IMG/VR virus record: IMGVR_UViG_3300048588_000891
Location: 1 to 64,000 of that record
Reading direction: 5' to 3' (one strand)
DNA length: 64,000 bases
DNA from: a virus
Numbering within the stretch: position 1 is the first letter of the stretch; every line of letters begins with the position of its first letter. Below are positions 16,882 through 24,543 of this stretch, piece by piece. The translations under genes and the position numbers were made by a program. The notes under the pieces were generated by a model, which ran no database searches, was not told the origin of the DNA, and saw only the letters and a program-made list of their open reading frames with translations.

Positions 16882-17296
16882 TCAGAGCCGTGCATAACTT
16901 GCGAGTGCAGACAAGGTTTTCTGATCGTTTGAAGCGGAGAGTCATATAGCTGATTTATGCGACAGTTACACAAACCATTCAGTGACAGGTGATTCAAGTC
17001 AAATGGTGGGTTTTTTAAGGAATCCTGACCATCCCCCTATGACAGCCGCCGAAGCGCCGGCAAGGAAGCGGGACCTTGAAGCGTTTTTCAAGCTCAAGAC
17101 TGGACAGCAGTGAAGCAGATCCTGGTTGCCTTCGCCCCCTTAGCTGGTTATAGTGAGTAAAATCGACCATTTCGCCCCTGCGATAAGGATTTTGGATTTT
17201 TCCGCCACTAGGCTCCAGAGGCATTCGTAGGAGTGTTTTTAACGGGAAATTTAAGCGGTTTCGTGCAGGTCTGAAGGACGATCTCGAATCGTCTGT
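16882..17296. other. Gene-poor spacer of about 415 bp
   Basis: No convincing gene is seen. A 36-codon frame at 17003-17113 (MVGFLRNPDHPP...) has no ribosome site and may be a remnant. I see no repeat or strong promoter here. Confidence 0.4.
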
Positions 17297-17503
17297 CTAA
17301 TCTTCTTTTTCATTTCTGGTCGGTTGCCAGTCTTCAGCCAGCGCGTCTTCCAGTGTCAGCTCCATAGAATCAGATGCCTTGACATAGTCGTTCAATTTTT
17401 CGTCGAATCGATATTCAGCACCATCTCTGCACAGGACCAATGAACCTGACCAATTAGATCGCTTCATCAGCCTGTATTTTTTAACCGCATCTTTAAGGTT
17501 CAT
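17297..17503 (-). CDS. Small DUF2829/Tad2-like protein
   Basis: The 68-residue product has a short helix MNLKDAVKKYRLMKRSNWSG at its start and the C-terminal motif LTLEDALAEDWQ. Small phage proteins of the DUF2829 family end with a very similar acidic A-E-D-W motif; members include Tad2, a sponge for signals of Thoeris defence. ATG 17503 is preferred over an upstream TTG at 17533. Assignment is by motif only and needs a profile search. Confidence 0.45.
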   Translation of the reverse strand: MNLKDAVKKYRLMKRSNWSGSLVLCRDGAEYRFDEKLNDYVKASDSMELTLEDALAEDWQPTRNEKED

Positions 17504-17707
17504 CTGGGCTTGATATCCTTGATCGTGAAGCAACAGTCTTTGCCAAAACCCTTTTGGAGCAAATTTTATAACGCCAAATGGCAGAAAAATCCAGAATCAT
17601 TACCGCCCCCCAAGCCCTGAAGGATGTCGAACCAACCACAATCACAAGATGTCACTTCCTCTTCTCTCATAGTCAATGTTATCCCGTCCTGCAAAGGAGG
17701 GCATCGT

Positions 17708-17872
17708 ATGGGAGAATTAATCGATATCAACGGGATTCTGGCAGTCGGTCGGGAAGTGGCCCAATATGAACGCGAAGAGCGGGAACGATTTCTGGCAGCT
17801 TTCGAGCGGATTCGCCCGATTCTGCTGGACCTCAAAACCGTCCTTGATGCGGTATCCGCCTCGTCGGACTGA
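17708..17872 (+). CDS. Small helical protein, unknown
   Basis: The 54-residue product starts MGELIDINGILAVGREVAQ and is mostly helix with a charged YEREERERF stretch. AGGAGG ends 7 nt before ATG 17708, a strong ribosome site that supports translation. It lies alone between two leftward genes. No family is recognised. Confidence 0.5.
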   Translation: MGELIDINGILAVGREVAQYEREERERFLAAFERIRPILLDLKTVLDAVSASSD

Positions 17873-17936
17873 TCAGCATGGTAGAGTTTCTGGAAGAATG
17901 ATCCTTTCTTCCAAGAAGTTCCGCAATATTTGTGGT

Positions 17937-19235
17937 TCAGAGATGTGGGGCAGGTTTTTCTTTTTCAAGATTAATGGCTCTTATGACAAACCATCCAGAT
18001 TCAGTCATATTGATAAATCGCTTCGTGTTATTGTCTTCATCTTGTACTACATCCACTAATCCAGCTTGAGTGAGCTGTCTAAGTGGCTCAATAAGAGCCT
18101 GTGTGGTAGGATAGCCGAGATCTTCGTATCGGCTCCTCGCGACGTTTCCGCCAGCATCGGCAATCTTAGCTAAAAGATTTTTCCCAGCATTTGTGATTGT
18201 TCGTTCCGCCGCAATCAGTTTTTTCGAACATTCTTCGTCAAGCCAGGACGAGAAAGCCTTGTCCCGGTCAGACCGAGCCTTTTCGTCAAATTCAAGAAAT
18301 TGATCGCAAAAGGTATCAGAGTAAGACAATGTTCGTCTTACATTTGACGAGAAAGTATTATAAAGATCAACGAATGACCTTGAGGATATTGGAATTTTTT
18401 CGTCACAATTTTTATCAACTGCAAAAGTTGTGATGCGCGATTCATATAGCTCTCTAGGGTCGATGTTAGCATCCTTTTCACCAATTTCTATTGGAAGAGC
18501 AAGGAAGTCAGCCAATGATCCTGCACTCGCCATTCCTCGAACAACTCCAAGAGATCCACATAGCACCCATTTTACTCCATTCATTACCAGCAGCTCATCA
18601 CGAAGTGCATTGAAAACTTTCTTCGCATTCGACGATGTTTCGAGAATTTCAAGATTATCAATCACACAGACCACTTTTCCTTTTCTCTCGTGGAAGGACG
18701 AAAGCCACGACGTAACGAGATTTGGAAATCCAACTGTCTCGAACTGCCCTCCGGTTGGTGCTCTTCCCCCACCTGCGTTCATACCAAAAGCAGGTACATT
18801 GAATCCAACACTGACCTGCTTCAAATAAGGTTCGTTGAGCCATGTGTCTATATCTTGCTGCTTAAACAGTTCACCATCCAATACCCCCCTATATTTTAGG
18901 AGCGAGTTTGCAATCTGGAGATAGACGGCCATTTTGAACGAATCAACAGTGGCATCGTTGTTAAGCTCAAATCTTTTAACACAGGGAATAATCGGGGCAG
19001 ACTTGTTGGCTAGGAAATTTGTATAAGCTCTAAACGTGGCAACATTCACAAGACTCGTTTTGCCGGTCCCTTTAGGACCCTCGACAGTTATGACTTTTTC
19101 CTCGTTCAGGCGGCGAAGAAACGTCGCCAGTTCTTTTCCTCTACCGACGAAAAGTTGCGATCCAATTTCATTGCCCTCCAGTGCGAACACGCTGAATGGA
19201 TTGCCTTTAAATCCCCACTGCTCGTACTTAGTCAT
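17937..19235 (-). CDS. AAA/STAND-like ATPase with C-terminal winged helix
   Basis: The 432-residue product has an N-terminal WGFKGNPFSVFAL entry, a Walker A box GPKGTGKTSL at about residue 54, a Walker B VVCVIDNLEIL near 195 and a sensor-like WVLCGSLGVVRG. The last 90 residues form a winged-helix-like segment (GYPTTQALIEPLRQLTQAGL). This is the layout of ORC/STAND-type ATPases. In an accessory island next to a restriction nuclease, a defence sensor is plausible but unproven. Confidence 0.65.
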   Translation of the reverse strand: MTKYEQWGFKGNPFSVFALEGNEIGSQLFVGRGKELATFLRRLNEEKVITVEGPKGTGKTSLVNVATFRAYTNFLANKSAPIIPCVKRFELNNDATVDSFKMAVYLQIANSLLKYRGVLDGELFKQQDIDTWLNEPYLKQVSVGFNVPAFGMNAGGGRAPTGGQFETVGFPNLVTSWLSSFHERKGKVVCVIDNLEILETSSNAKKVFNALRDELLVMNGVKWVLCGSLGVVRGMASAGSLADFLALPIEIGEKDANIDPRELYESRITTFAVDKNCDEKIPISSRSFVDLYNTFSSNVRRTLSYSDTFCDQFLEFDEKARSDRDKAFSSWLDEECSKKLIAAERTITNAGKNLLAKIADAGGNVARSRYEDLGYPTTQALIEPLRQLTQAGLVDVVQDEDNNTKRFINMTESGWFVIRAINLEKEKPAPHL

Positions 19236-19390
19236 TCGTTCGCTCCCACAATTATGAGACGATTACTGAGCCTTAGATTCTATCAGAACAAGTTGATGTA
19301 TATGCTAAGTGCATCAGCAGTACCTAAAAAAATTAACTGCATACCCGCAAAGGCAGCAAAGTAAGCCGCGGTTAGGCACGATTTCCACCT

Positions 19391-19438
19391 AATAATATCC
19401 CTGCCCCCCCAGCGCCCCTCAGCTGGTGATCTGAAAAC
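19391..19438. repeat. Dispersed repeat R1 (three-copy family)
   Basis: This copy carries the AATAATATCC segment followed by AGCTGGTGATCTGAAAACA. Related copies lie at 20852-20898 and 21018-21065. R1 lies just beyond the 3' end of the leftward Mrr-like gene; R2 and R3 lie upstream of its start, so the gene is bracketed. Confidence 0.6.
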
Positions 19439-19468
19439 ACAGGGGTTTATTGGAAGTCCGATTAACGC

Positions 19469-20680
19469 TTAACCAGTGCAGGTGTTAGGGAGATTAGGAA
19501 ATCCATCGAGTTCGGCATCAATTTTATTTAAATAATCTTTAACATTTCCTGAATTCAATGAACTCAAGAAGGCATCAAGCGCATTTTGCAAGTCAACTAA
19601 ACGGGATATATCAATATCCACCTGCTTCGATCGTTCAAAAATGCCAGACAGTTCGATTTCGGAAAAAAATGTTTCGCGTTCCCAGAATTCAATCTTCAGA
19701 CGACTGCAGGCATCCTTTGCTTTCTTAGTCAAGTATGATGTTGTTATAAGCATGCAATTGGTTGCCGAATACATAGACGCGCCACCTTTGAGTTTCATAA
19801 CGTCTTCACTGCCAACAGTATAATTTTCGTTGTATCGTTTACACTGAATGGCAATCGCTGAGACACCCAATTGACTTGCGATAAGATCCACTCCAAAATC
19901 GCCCGTCTGCGGTGTTTTTTTTACTGAGAATCCTTTGCGCTTGAAAATTTCGGCTACCAAATCCTCGAATTGAATCCCTGTCATCGAATCAATTTTGTCT
20001 TTAGACGAAATTAAGCTCTTCTGAATGGTTTGGCACTCATAGATTTTTATTTGCATCTTTTCTTTTACTTTACGGATGTGATCAAGATGTGGATACAATT
20101 TTTTCACAGCATTACAAAAATCGTCGCTGGTATTTATAGATTCCAAGAAATCGCGCGGATATTTCTTCCCTTCCAAAAAATTATCAACTATAGCTGATAT
20201 AGGTTCAACCCTGTCAACCCAGTTTTCAAGGCGCGAGATAGTGCCCTCGCCCTCGAGATTTTTCATCATTGATTCGTGAACTGCAGAATAGACTCGTTCT
20301 TCTTTTTTATTTTTTCCCCTCATACCCAGCGCGCCCGATCCGAGTTTAGTCTCTTCTGCGGCTTGATAAGGTGAAGAGAACTCTTTTCTCATAGCCTCAG
20401 CAAAGATGCGTTCAAAATCTTTTGGCGAAATTTTTGATTTTGCCAAATCAAGAAGTTTCTCTCTTTCTAAGAGTGATTTTTTTCTGCTAAATTCAATATA
20501 AAGAATCGAGGCCAAAACCCCAAATACACAGGCCAAGAATGGATTTATCTCGATAGAAAATACCGCGGACAATAACCAGCTAATGAGCAAAGCTACTGGC
20601 ACTGTGACCACGCTATAAAAAAGCACTAGAAAAATATATAATAATATTACAACCAAAGTCTCTTCAGTTGGATTTGACAA
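19469..20680 (-). CDS. Membrane-anchored Mrr-type restriction endonuclease
   Basis: The 403-residue product begins with two transmembrane segments (about 8-35 and 45-62), followed by a helical linker. The C-terminal Mrr_cat domain (about 232-340) has GIQFEDLVAEIFKRKGF, GDFGVDLIA, AIAIQCKRY and CMLITTSYLT blocks, with D/QxK catalytic residues in GVDLIA and QCKRY. Mrr-type enzymes cut foreign or modified DNA. Membrane anchoring hints at action on incoming DNA or as an abortive effector. Dispersed repeats flank the gene on both sides. Confidence 0.8.
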   Translation of the reverse strand: MSNPTEETLVVILLYIFLVLFYSVVTVPVALLISWLLSAVFSIEINPFLACVFGVLASILYIEFSRKKSLLEREKLLDLAKSKISPKDFERIFAEAMRKEFSSPYQAAEETKLGSGALGMRGKNKKEERVYSAVHESMMKNLEGEGTISRLENWVDRVEPISAIVDNFLEGKKYPRDFLESINTSDDFCNAVKKLYPHLDHIRKVKEKMQIKIYECQTIQKSLISSKDKIDSMTGIQFEDLVAEIFKRKGFSVKKTPQTGDFGVDLIASQLGVSAIAIQCKRYNENYTVGSEDVMKLKGGASMYSATNCMLITTSYLTKKAKDACSRLKIEFWERETFFSEIELSGIFERSKQVDIDISRLVDLQNALDAFLSSLNSGNVKDYLNKIDAELDGFPNLPNTCTG

Positions 20681-20851
20681 GTATTAAACCTCCAGACTGT
20701 TTCGTCCCTTGCGACGAGGCGATCTAATCCAAACTTTTCATTGCGCAGGTACGGTAAGTACATGACATGCGCGTTTTACAAATATGCATTGAAAGCTCAT
20801 TTCAATTGTAAGCGTATTAGCGGACCACGGGTAGCATCTATCCATCCCCGT

Positions 20852-20898
20852 CTGATAATATCCTGCTCTCATCACCCGTAGCTGGATGATCGAAAAAC
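20852..20898. repeat. Dispersed repeat R2
   Basis: CTGATAATATCCTGC is followed by CACCCGTAGCTGGATGATC, an imperfect match to R1 and R3. It is the most diverged copy on its right half. Confidence 0.55.
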
Positions 20899-21017
20899 GT
20901 TTTTAGCTGAATAGACAAATATTCGGATCCCATGAAAGCCATGGGTATGCTCTGCTCACCTGAAATGAAGCCAAGAAGGTAAGCGGCTCATGAACACACG
21001 GATGGAAACCAATCCCG

Positions 21018-21065
21018 CCTGATCGTATCCTGCCTCATCAACCCGCAGCTGGTGATCTGAAAACA
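21018..21065. repeat. Dispersed repeat R3
   Basis: CTGATCGTATCCTGC is followed by the 19-mer AGCTGGTGATCTGAAAACA, which is identical to that in R1. R3 lies about 165 bp after R2 in the same orientation. Confidence 0.6.
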
Positions 21066-21239
21066 GCAGTTTATCGGACGAATTTTTCAGATGAATGTAC
21101 GCTGAAGCAAGTCTCGGAAATTGCTGGAACTTTTTTTCGTGATCGAAAAACCCCCTCATTCGCTGAAATTTGGCCCTCTTAGGCTGGTAAAAGACCTATG
21201 TTATAAAAAGACCTTAATAAAAAAAGATCTAAATAAAAA

Positions 21240-21268
21240 TTGACCTTTTCCGATAAGATCCTTAATAT
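21240..21268 (+). promoter_or_regulatory. Promoter and operator region of the toxin-antitoxin operon
   Basis: TTGACC (21240-21245), a 17-nt spacer and TAATAT (21263-21268) make a good sigma-70 promoter 25 nt before the antitoxin. Upstream, from 21190, the sequence repeats AAAGACCT, AAAGACCTTAATAAAA, AAAGATCTAAATAAAA and TTGACCTTT at about 20-bp steps. These AGACCT-type repeats are likely operators for Phd-type autoregulation. Confidence 0.65.
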
Positions 21269-21292
21269 CGACGTGTTTACAGGGGGCGTCTA

Positions 21293-21559
21293 ATGAGTGA
21301 TGTAATCAAAAAACCGCTGTCAGAAGCGAAGACCGAATTCAATGAGCTGGTGAGGCTTGTTGAATATGAAGGAATCGAAATCGTAATCATGCGGCATGGG
21401 AAAGCGTGTGCCCGACTTGTCCCAATGGAAAAGAAGGAAGCTCCGAAGCTGGCTGGCTTCATGCGCGACCTGGTTTCCTATCCTGCTGGAGCTGATTTTG
21501 AGCTGAATGATGATGCCTGGGGAGAAATTGAAGCCGATGGCGAAAAAATCAGGAAGTAA
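21293..21559 (+). CDS. Phd/YefM-family antitoxin
   Basis: The 88-residue product has the Phd opening LSEAKTEFNELVRLVEYEGIEI (in parts) followed by MRHGKACARLVPM, the usual DNA-binding fold. The acidic C-terminal tail would wrap the toxin. It lies directly upstream of a PIN-domain gene and overlaps it by 23 nt. It probably represses its own promoter through the AGACCT repeats upstream. Confidence 0.88.
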   Translation: MSDVIKKPLSEAKTEFNELVRLVEYEGIEIVIMRHGKACARLVPMEKKEAPKLAGFMRDLVSYPAGADFELNDDAWGEIEADGEKIRK

Positions 21560-21974
21560 CGCTCTTCTGCTGGATACTCATATTCTCCTCTGGCTTTCAC
21601 ATGGCGATCCGCGGCTTCCAGAGTCGGCGCAGATCGAGATAGAGAAGGCCAGCCGACGCAAGGAACTGTGCCTTAGCGTCATCACTCTTTGGGAAATTGG
21701 ATATCTCGTCAGTAAGGAACGGATCAAGCTTGCGGTTGATCTTCCAACCTTTTGGGAACAGGTACTGACACGGCTGAAGGCCAATGAGCTGCAGATTAAT
21801 TCTGGAGATGTTGTCGCCTATCATTCTTTGCCTGAAGGGTTCCACGGGGATCCTGGAGATCGATTCCTCGTGGCTCAGGCCAGAAGCAGAGGTCTTCGGA
21901 TCATGACGGCGGATGGGAAGATCCTTGCAATCCGGGAACAGCTGGAGCCCGCAATCGTGGTTCCTGTTCCATGA
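21537..21974 (+). CDS. PIN-domain toxin (VapC-like ribonuclease)
   Basis: The 145-residue product has the PIN-domain signature LLLDTHILLWL with the first catalytic Asp, an S-x-x-T-L-W-E block with Glu, and a C-terminal GDPGDRFLVAQARSRGLRIMTADG block carrying the last acidic residues. It cleaves RNA when not bound by antitoxin. It should stabilise the plasmid form by killing cured cells, or act in phage defence. ATG 21537 is chosen over a frame start at 21507. Confidence 0.88.
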   Translation: MAKKSGSNALLLDTHILLWLSHGDPRLPESAQIEIEKASRRKELCLSVITLWEIGYLVSKERIKLAVDLPTFWEQVLTRLKANELQINSGDVVAYHSLPEGFHGDPGDRFLVAQARSRGLRIMTADGKILAIREQLEPAIVVPVP

Positions 21975-22070
21975 AGTGCGGATCTTGCAATTACAGCTCA
22001 AAGCCAAGCGCAGCCTCGAACGATCTTTCAGATTTCTATCTGACGCCGTCCAATATGATCAGGATCTTCC

Positions 22071-22580
22071 ATGAATGAACTTCTTTTCACACAAAAAGAC
22101 TTGGAAACGCAGTTTAATGAGGTATTCCAGAAACGTTGCCCTCCGATATTATGGATCCATGATCTAGGACCTACGGAGTGCGGCGAAGGAAACCAATTCT
22201 ACTGGGCATTTGCACGAAAGAGTCTTGTCCCAAATCCAGTCGCCTTCTATCTTCGTGCTGGCGCGTTGTTCTTCGCAGATTCTTACGTTTTTGACGATGG
22301 CTCACCCTTTCCAGGATACAGTCGATTGACGGTTGAAGAAGTGGAAAGTTTGAGCAAGACAGAAATCCGGGAACACCTATTGGATAGAACCATCAAACAT
22401 CTTACATACGAGGGATTGAAAGATTTGGAGAGATGGATGGGCGCTCCCCCGACATCGCTAACATTAGAGCTACGTGGAAAATTCCTACGCGGTATTGAAC
22501 TCCATCACAAAGACCAAAGGGGGTTTTTCTGGGAGACGGAAAAATACTGGGGATTTATCGATTGGTGGAGCTTTTGGTAA
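22071..22580 (+). CDS. Uncharacterised acidic protein
   Basis: The 169-residue product is not recognised. It is cytoplasmic by composition, rich in aromatic residues, and ends WGFIDWWSFW. ATG 22071 follows the toxin gene by 96 nt. It is followed by a strong bidirectional terminator. It could be a solitary accessory gene. Confidence 0.5.
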   Translation: MNELLFTQKDLETQFNEVFQKRCPPILWIHDLGPTECGEGNQFYWAFARKSLVPNPVAFYLRAGALFFADSYVFDDGSPFPGYSRLTVEEVESLSKTEIREHLLDRTIKHLTYEGLKDLERWMGAPPTSLTLELRGKFLRGIELHHKDQRGFFWETEKYWGFIDWWSFW

Positions 22581-22664
22581 ACTCCCGGCCATCCCTTCTC
22601 GCCGAACCAAAGAATCATGGCGATATCAGCCAGACGATGGTTCTAATGACATCAATCAATAGAA

Positions 22665-22701
22665 AATGAAAACCCGCTGGCAGAAACAGCGGGTTTTCAT
22701 T
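22665..22701. terminator. Bidirectional intrinsic terminator
   Basis: AATGAAAACCCGCTG (22665-22679) pairs perfectly with CAGCGGGTTTTCATT (22687-22701) around a 7-nt loop. It has A and T tracts on both flanks, so it can end transcription from both converging genes. Confidence 0.9.
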
Positions 22702-23147
22702 CACTCTTCGATTTCCAAGGTGGCCTCCAGCCTCTCAAGTTCTGAAGCCGGCACGATCTCGACCTTTGGTTTGAGCTGGGGAGCCAGATCGCTTTCAAAA
22801 AGCGGAAGCGTACCAGGGAGAGCCATCGAACGTACAACTGAACGACTGAATTCAGTTTGCAAATTTTCAGCATCGGAAGGTGCATAGAACCGGATGCTGG
22901 TCCTGGAACTCAAAGAAGACGCTCTCATGCTTCGCGGTTGGATGGTTTCCCTTTGTGGGACCATATAGACCGGATCAGCACCAAACTCGGTATAGCGAAT
23001 CACGCCGCCATTCATTGCGCCTTCTCTCAGCGACATTAGCTCGGCACTTTCGAGGCGCACGGCAGGAGGAGTTCCGCCACCAACGGAGCCAGCATTTCCA
23101 ATTGTAGTCCATCCGATTATTAAAGCGGCTACTATTTTAAGCTTCAT
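22701..23147 (-). CDS. Exported small protein with GGGTPPAV motif (pair 1)
   Basis: The 148-residue product has a signal peptide (LKIVAALIIGWTTIGNAGS) followed by GSVGGGTPPAVRLESAEL. The mature part is mostly polar with no cysteine and no recognised domain. GAGGA precedes ATG 23147. It starts 15 nt after the stop of a helix-turn-helix regulator gene, and a second regulator/exported pair exists at 42413-43566. It may be a signal, an envelope effector, or the regulator's target. Confidence 0.6.
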   Translation of the reverse strand: MKLKIVAALIIGWTTIGNAGSVGGGTPPAVRLESAELMSLREGAMNGGVIRYTEFGADPVYMVPQRETIQPRSMRASSLSSRTSIRFYAPSDAENLQTEFSRSVVRSMALPGTLPLFESDLAPQLKPKVEIVPASELERLEATLEIEE

Positions 23148-23162
23148 GAGTTGATCCTCTGG

Positions 23163-23879
23163 TTAAACGATCGCGCAGGCTAAGAGGAATGCAAAATCAG
23201 AAAATTCCTCGCATTTTGATGGCTTTTCAGTTTCTTCCTTGAAGAGGTCAGAGAGGTCCTTGTTTGCATTCATCATAATCATTCTGCCTCTTTGTGCTTT
23301 CTCTGCAGTTGTCCTGAAGACCCTGCAAGCCATCATGTCCGATTCTTTTGTTGTATAGGCTGAATCGAGAACGAATCGACCTAAATTTCTGACGCTTCCC
23401 TCGTCCAGTAGCTCGTTGTGCGTATTTGAAGCATGGATCATCCCGTTGTCAATCGAGACGTAACCACTGTTGATAAATTTCTCCATGACGACGTTGTAAT
23501 TGGCGCCAAGGAAGGTGGATGCGAAATCGACCGACATCGTTTCTGCAGTCGAAATTTTTATCACAAACCACGCATCATCACTGCTGTCGATCCGAAGTCC
23601 GCTTGGCTTGGTTGCCGCCAAGTTGCGAGTTCGAGCATCGGTAAATAGCTCATCAAGCAGGGAATAGACGAATTCTTTGGGACAAATTGCCGTGAGCAGG
23701 CGATAACATGTGGTAAATGAAGGGTTCGCTTCACCTCGTAAAATCTTTCTTAGGTTTGAAGTGGCGAGGCCGGTCTCAGCATAGATTTTCTGCAGCGTGT
23801 TGCCATTCTTGGGATTGTGCCACTTGTGAAGCTCCTGCCGAACATGTTCCCTGAGTTCTGTTATCCCAATTTCATTCAT
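23163..23879 (-). CDS. HTH regulator, TIGR02147/DUF4423-like (pair 1)
   Basis: The 238-residue product has an N-terminal XRE-like helix-turn-helix (NTLQKIYAETGLATSNLRKIL, in parts about 27-47). A longer C-terminal domain resembles DUF4423/TIGR02147 regulators, which are common in Bdellovibrionota and Fibrobacter-type bacteria. It forms a two-gene operon with an exported protein. GGGAG lies 9 nt upstream of ATG 23879. Twin palindromes at 23947-24009 are likely binding sites. Confidence 0.6.
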   Translation of the reverse strand: MNEIGITELREHVRQELHKWHNPKNGNTLQKIYAETGLATSNLRKILRGEANPSFTTCYRLLTAICPKEFVYSLLDELFTDARTRNLAATKPSGLRIDSSDDAWFVIKISTAETMSVDFASTFLGANYNVVMEKFINSGYVSIDNGMIHASNTHNELLDEGSVRNLGRFVLDSAYTTKESDMMACRVFRTTAEKAQRGRMIMMNANKDLSDLFKEETEKPSKCEEFSDFAFLLACAIV

Positions 23880-23946
23880 TCCTAATGGCTCCCAATCTCT
23901 AATTCACAGCGAGTATGTCTTGAGATGGAGACATCAGCAACTGGTA

Positions 23947-24009
23947 ACCGCCTCTGAGAGGCGGTCGTAACACGTTTTTTGGGGAGCAACCGCCTCTGAG
24001 AGGCGGTTG
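23947..24009. promoter_or_regulatory. Twin palindromic operator candidates
   Basis: ACCGCCTCTGAGAGGCGGT at 23947-23965 and the same core within CAACC...GGTTG at 23987-24009 are perfect palindromes. Their centres are 42 bp apart, four helical turns. They lie 70-130 bp upstream of the regulator start, as cooperative operators would. As RNA they could also form hairpins. Confidence 0.55.
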
Positions 24010-24435
24010 AAATTTGCCGTAACCATTGGGGAATTGGGTGTTGTTGGGCTTGCCTTTTTTCTGACACTGAAGCATATAGAAGACAGAGACTCCCCTATGA
24101 CCTAAGTGTTTGGCGACGCTGGTCAGCAGGGGAGTCGATGAACCGAGCAAAGTGTTGCCCTGTTCAAGGTTCAATGTTTATGTGCGAAGAGTACGTAACA
24201 TTTCCTTTCGGGTCAACACTAAGAAGCCGGAACGCTTGAAATTATTCGAGACGGACTATACGTGTTGACCATCAAAGGAATGATTATGAACACACCAGCC
24301 ACTGCCTTTCTGAAATATTCTTCCATGATAGTTACCACATGCGATCTTCACAGTCAGACTTCATAACTTCCACCGGCAGTAAACTGTTGGCGTGTGTCAA
24401 ATCCTGCCATTAATCTTCACGGTTAATGATGTTCT
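24010..24435. other. Intergenic region upstream of the replication operon
   Basis: Besides a structured hairpin at 24088-24136 and a 26-codon frame at 24286-24366 (ATG with AAGGA upstream), nothing gene-like is visible. TTGACC at 24265-24270 may be a -35 element, but no matching -10 is clear. Confidence 0.35.
24088..24136. repeat. Compound hairpin
   Basis: GACTCCCCT (24088-24096) pairs with AGGGGAGTC (24128-24136). Inside, TGACC (24098-24102) pairs with GGTCA (24121-24125) around an 18-nt loop. Such a two-stem element could be a replication structure or an RNA leader. No gene overlaps it. Confidence 0.45.
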
Positions 24436-24543
24436 GTGATCCGTGACACGCATCACTGCTCTACTGACAGATTTCTACTGTTTTTCAAGGCTGAAGTGGA
24501 TTGGTCTGCTTCGCATCGGGCGGAGCTTTGTCTGGAGTGTTCT

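Larger units (their letters stand above)
20681..21176. other. Intergenic region with two dispersed repeat copies
   Basis: This roughly 500-bp stretch has no convincing gene. It contains repeats R2 and R3 and a short region between them ending AAGCGGCTCATG. It lies between the start of the leftward Mrr-like gene and the toxin-antitoxin promoter. Confidence 0.5.

Noticed and set aside
17003-17113. 36-codon ORF starting MVGFLRNPDHPP
   Set aside because: No ribosome site, no promoter and no support beyond an open frame; noted only as a possible remnant.
19370-19473. GTTAGGC and GCTTAAC resembling integron attC core sites
   Set aside because: The two cores are in the wrong order and orientation for attC, and copies R2 and R3 lack them.
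23947-24009. Possible two-repeat CRISPR
   Set aside because: Only two palindromic copies, no further repeats and no cas genes nearby.
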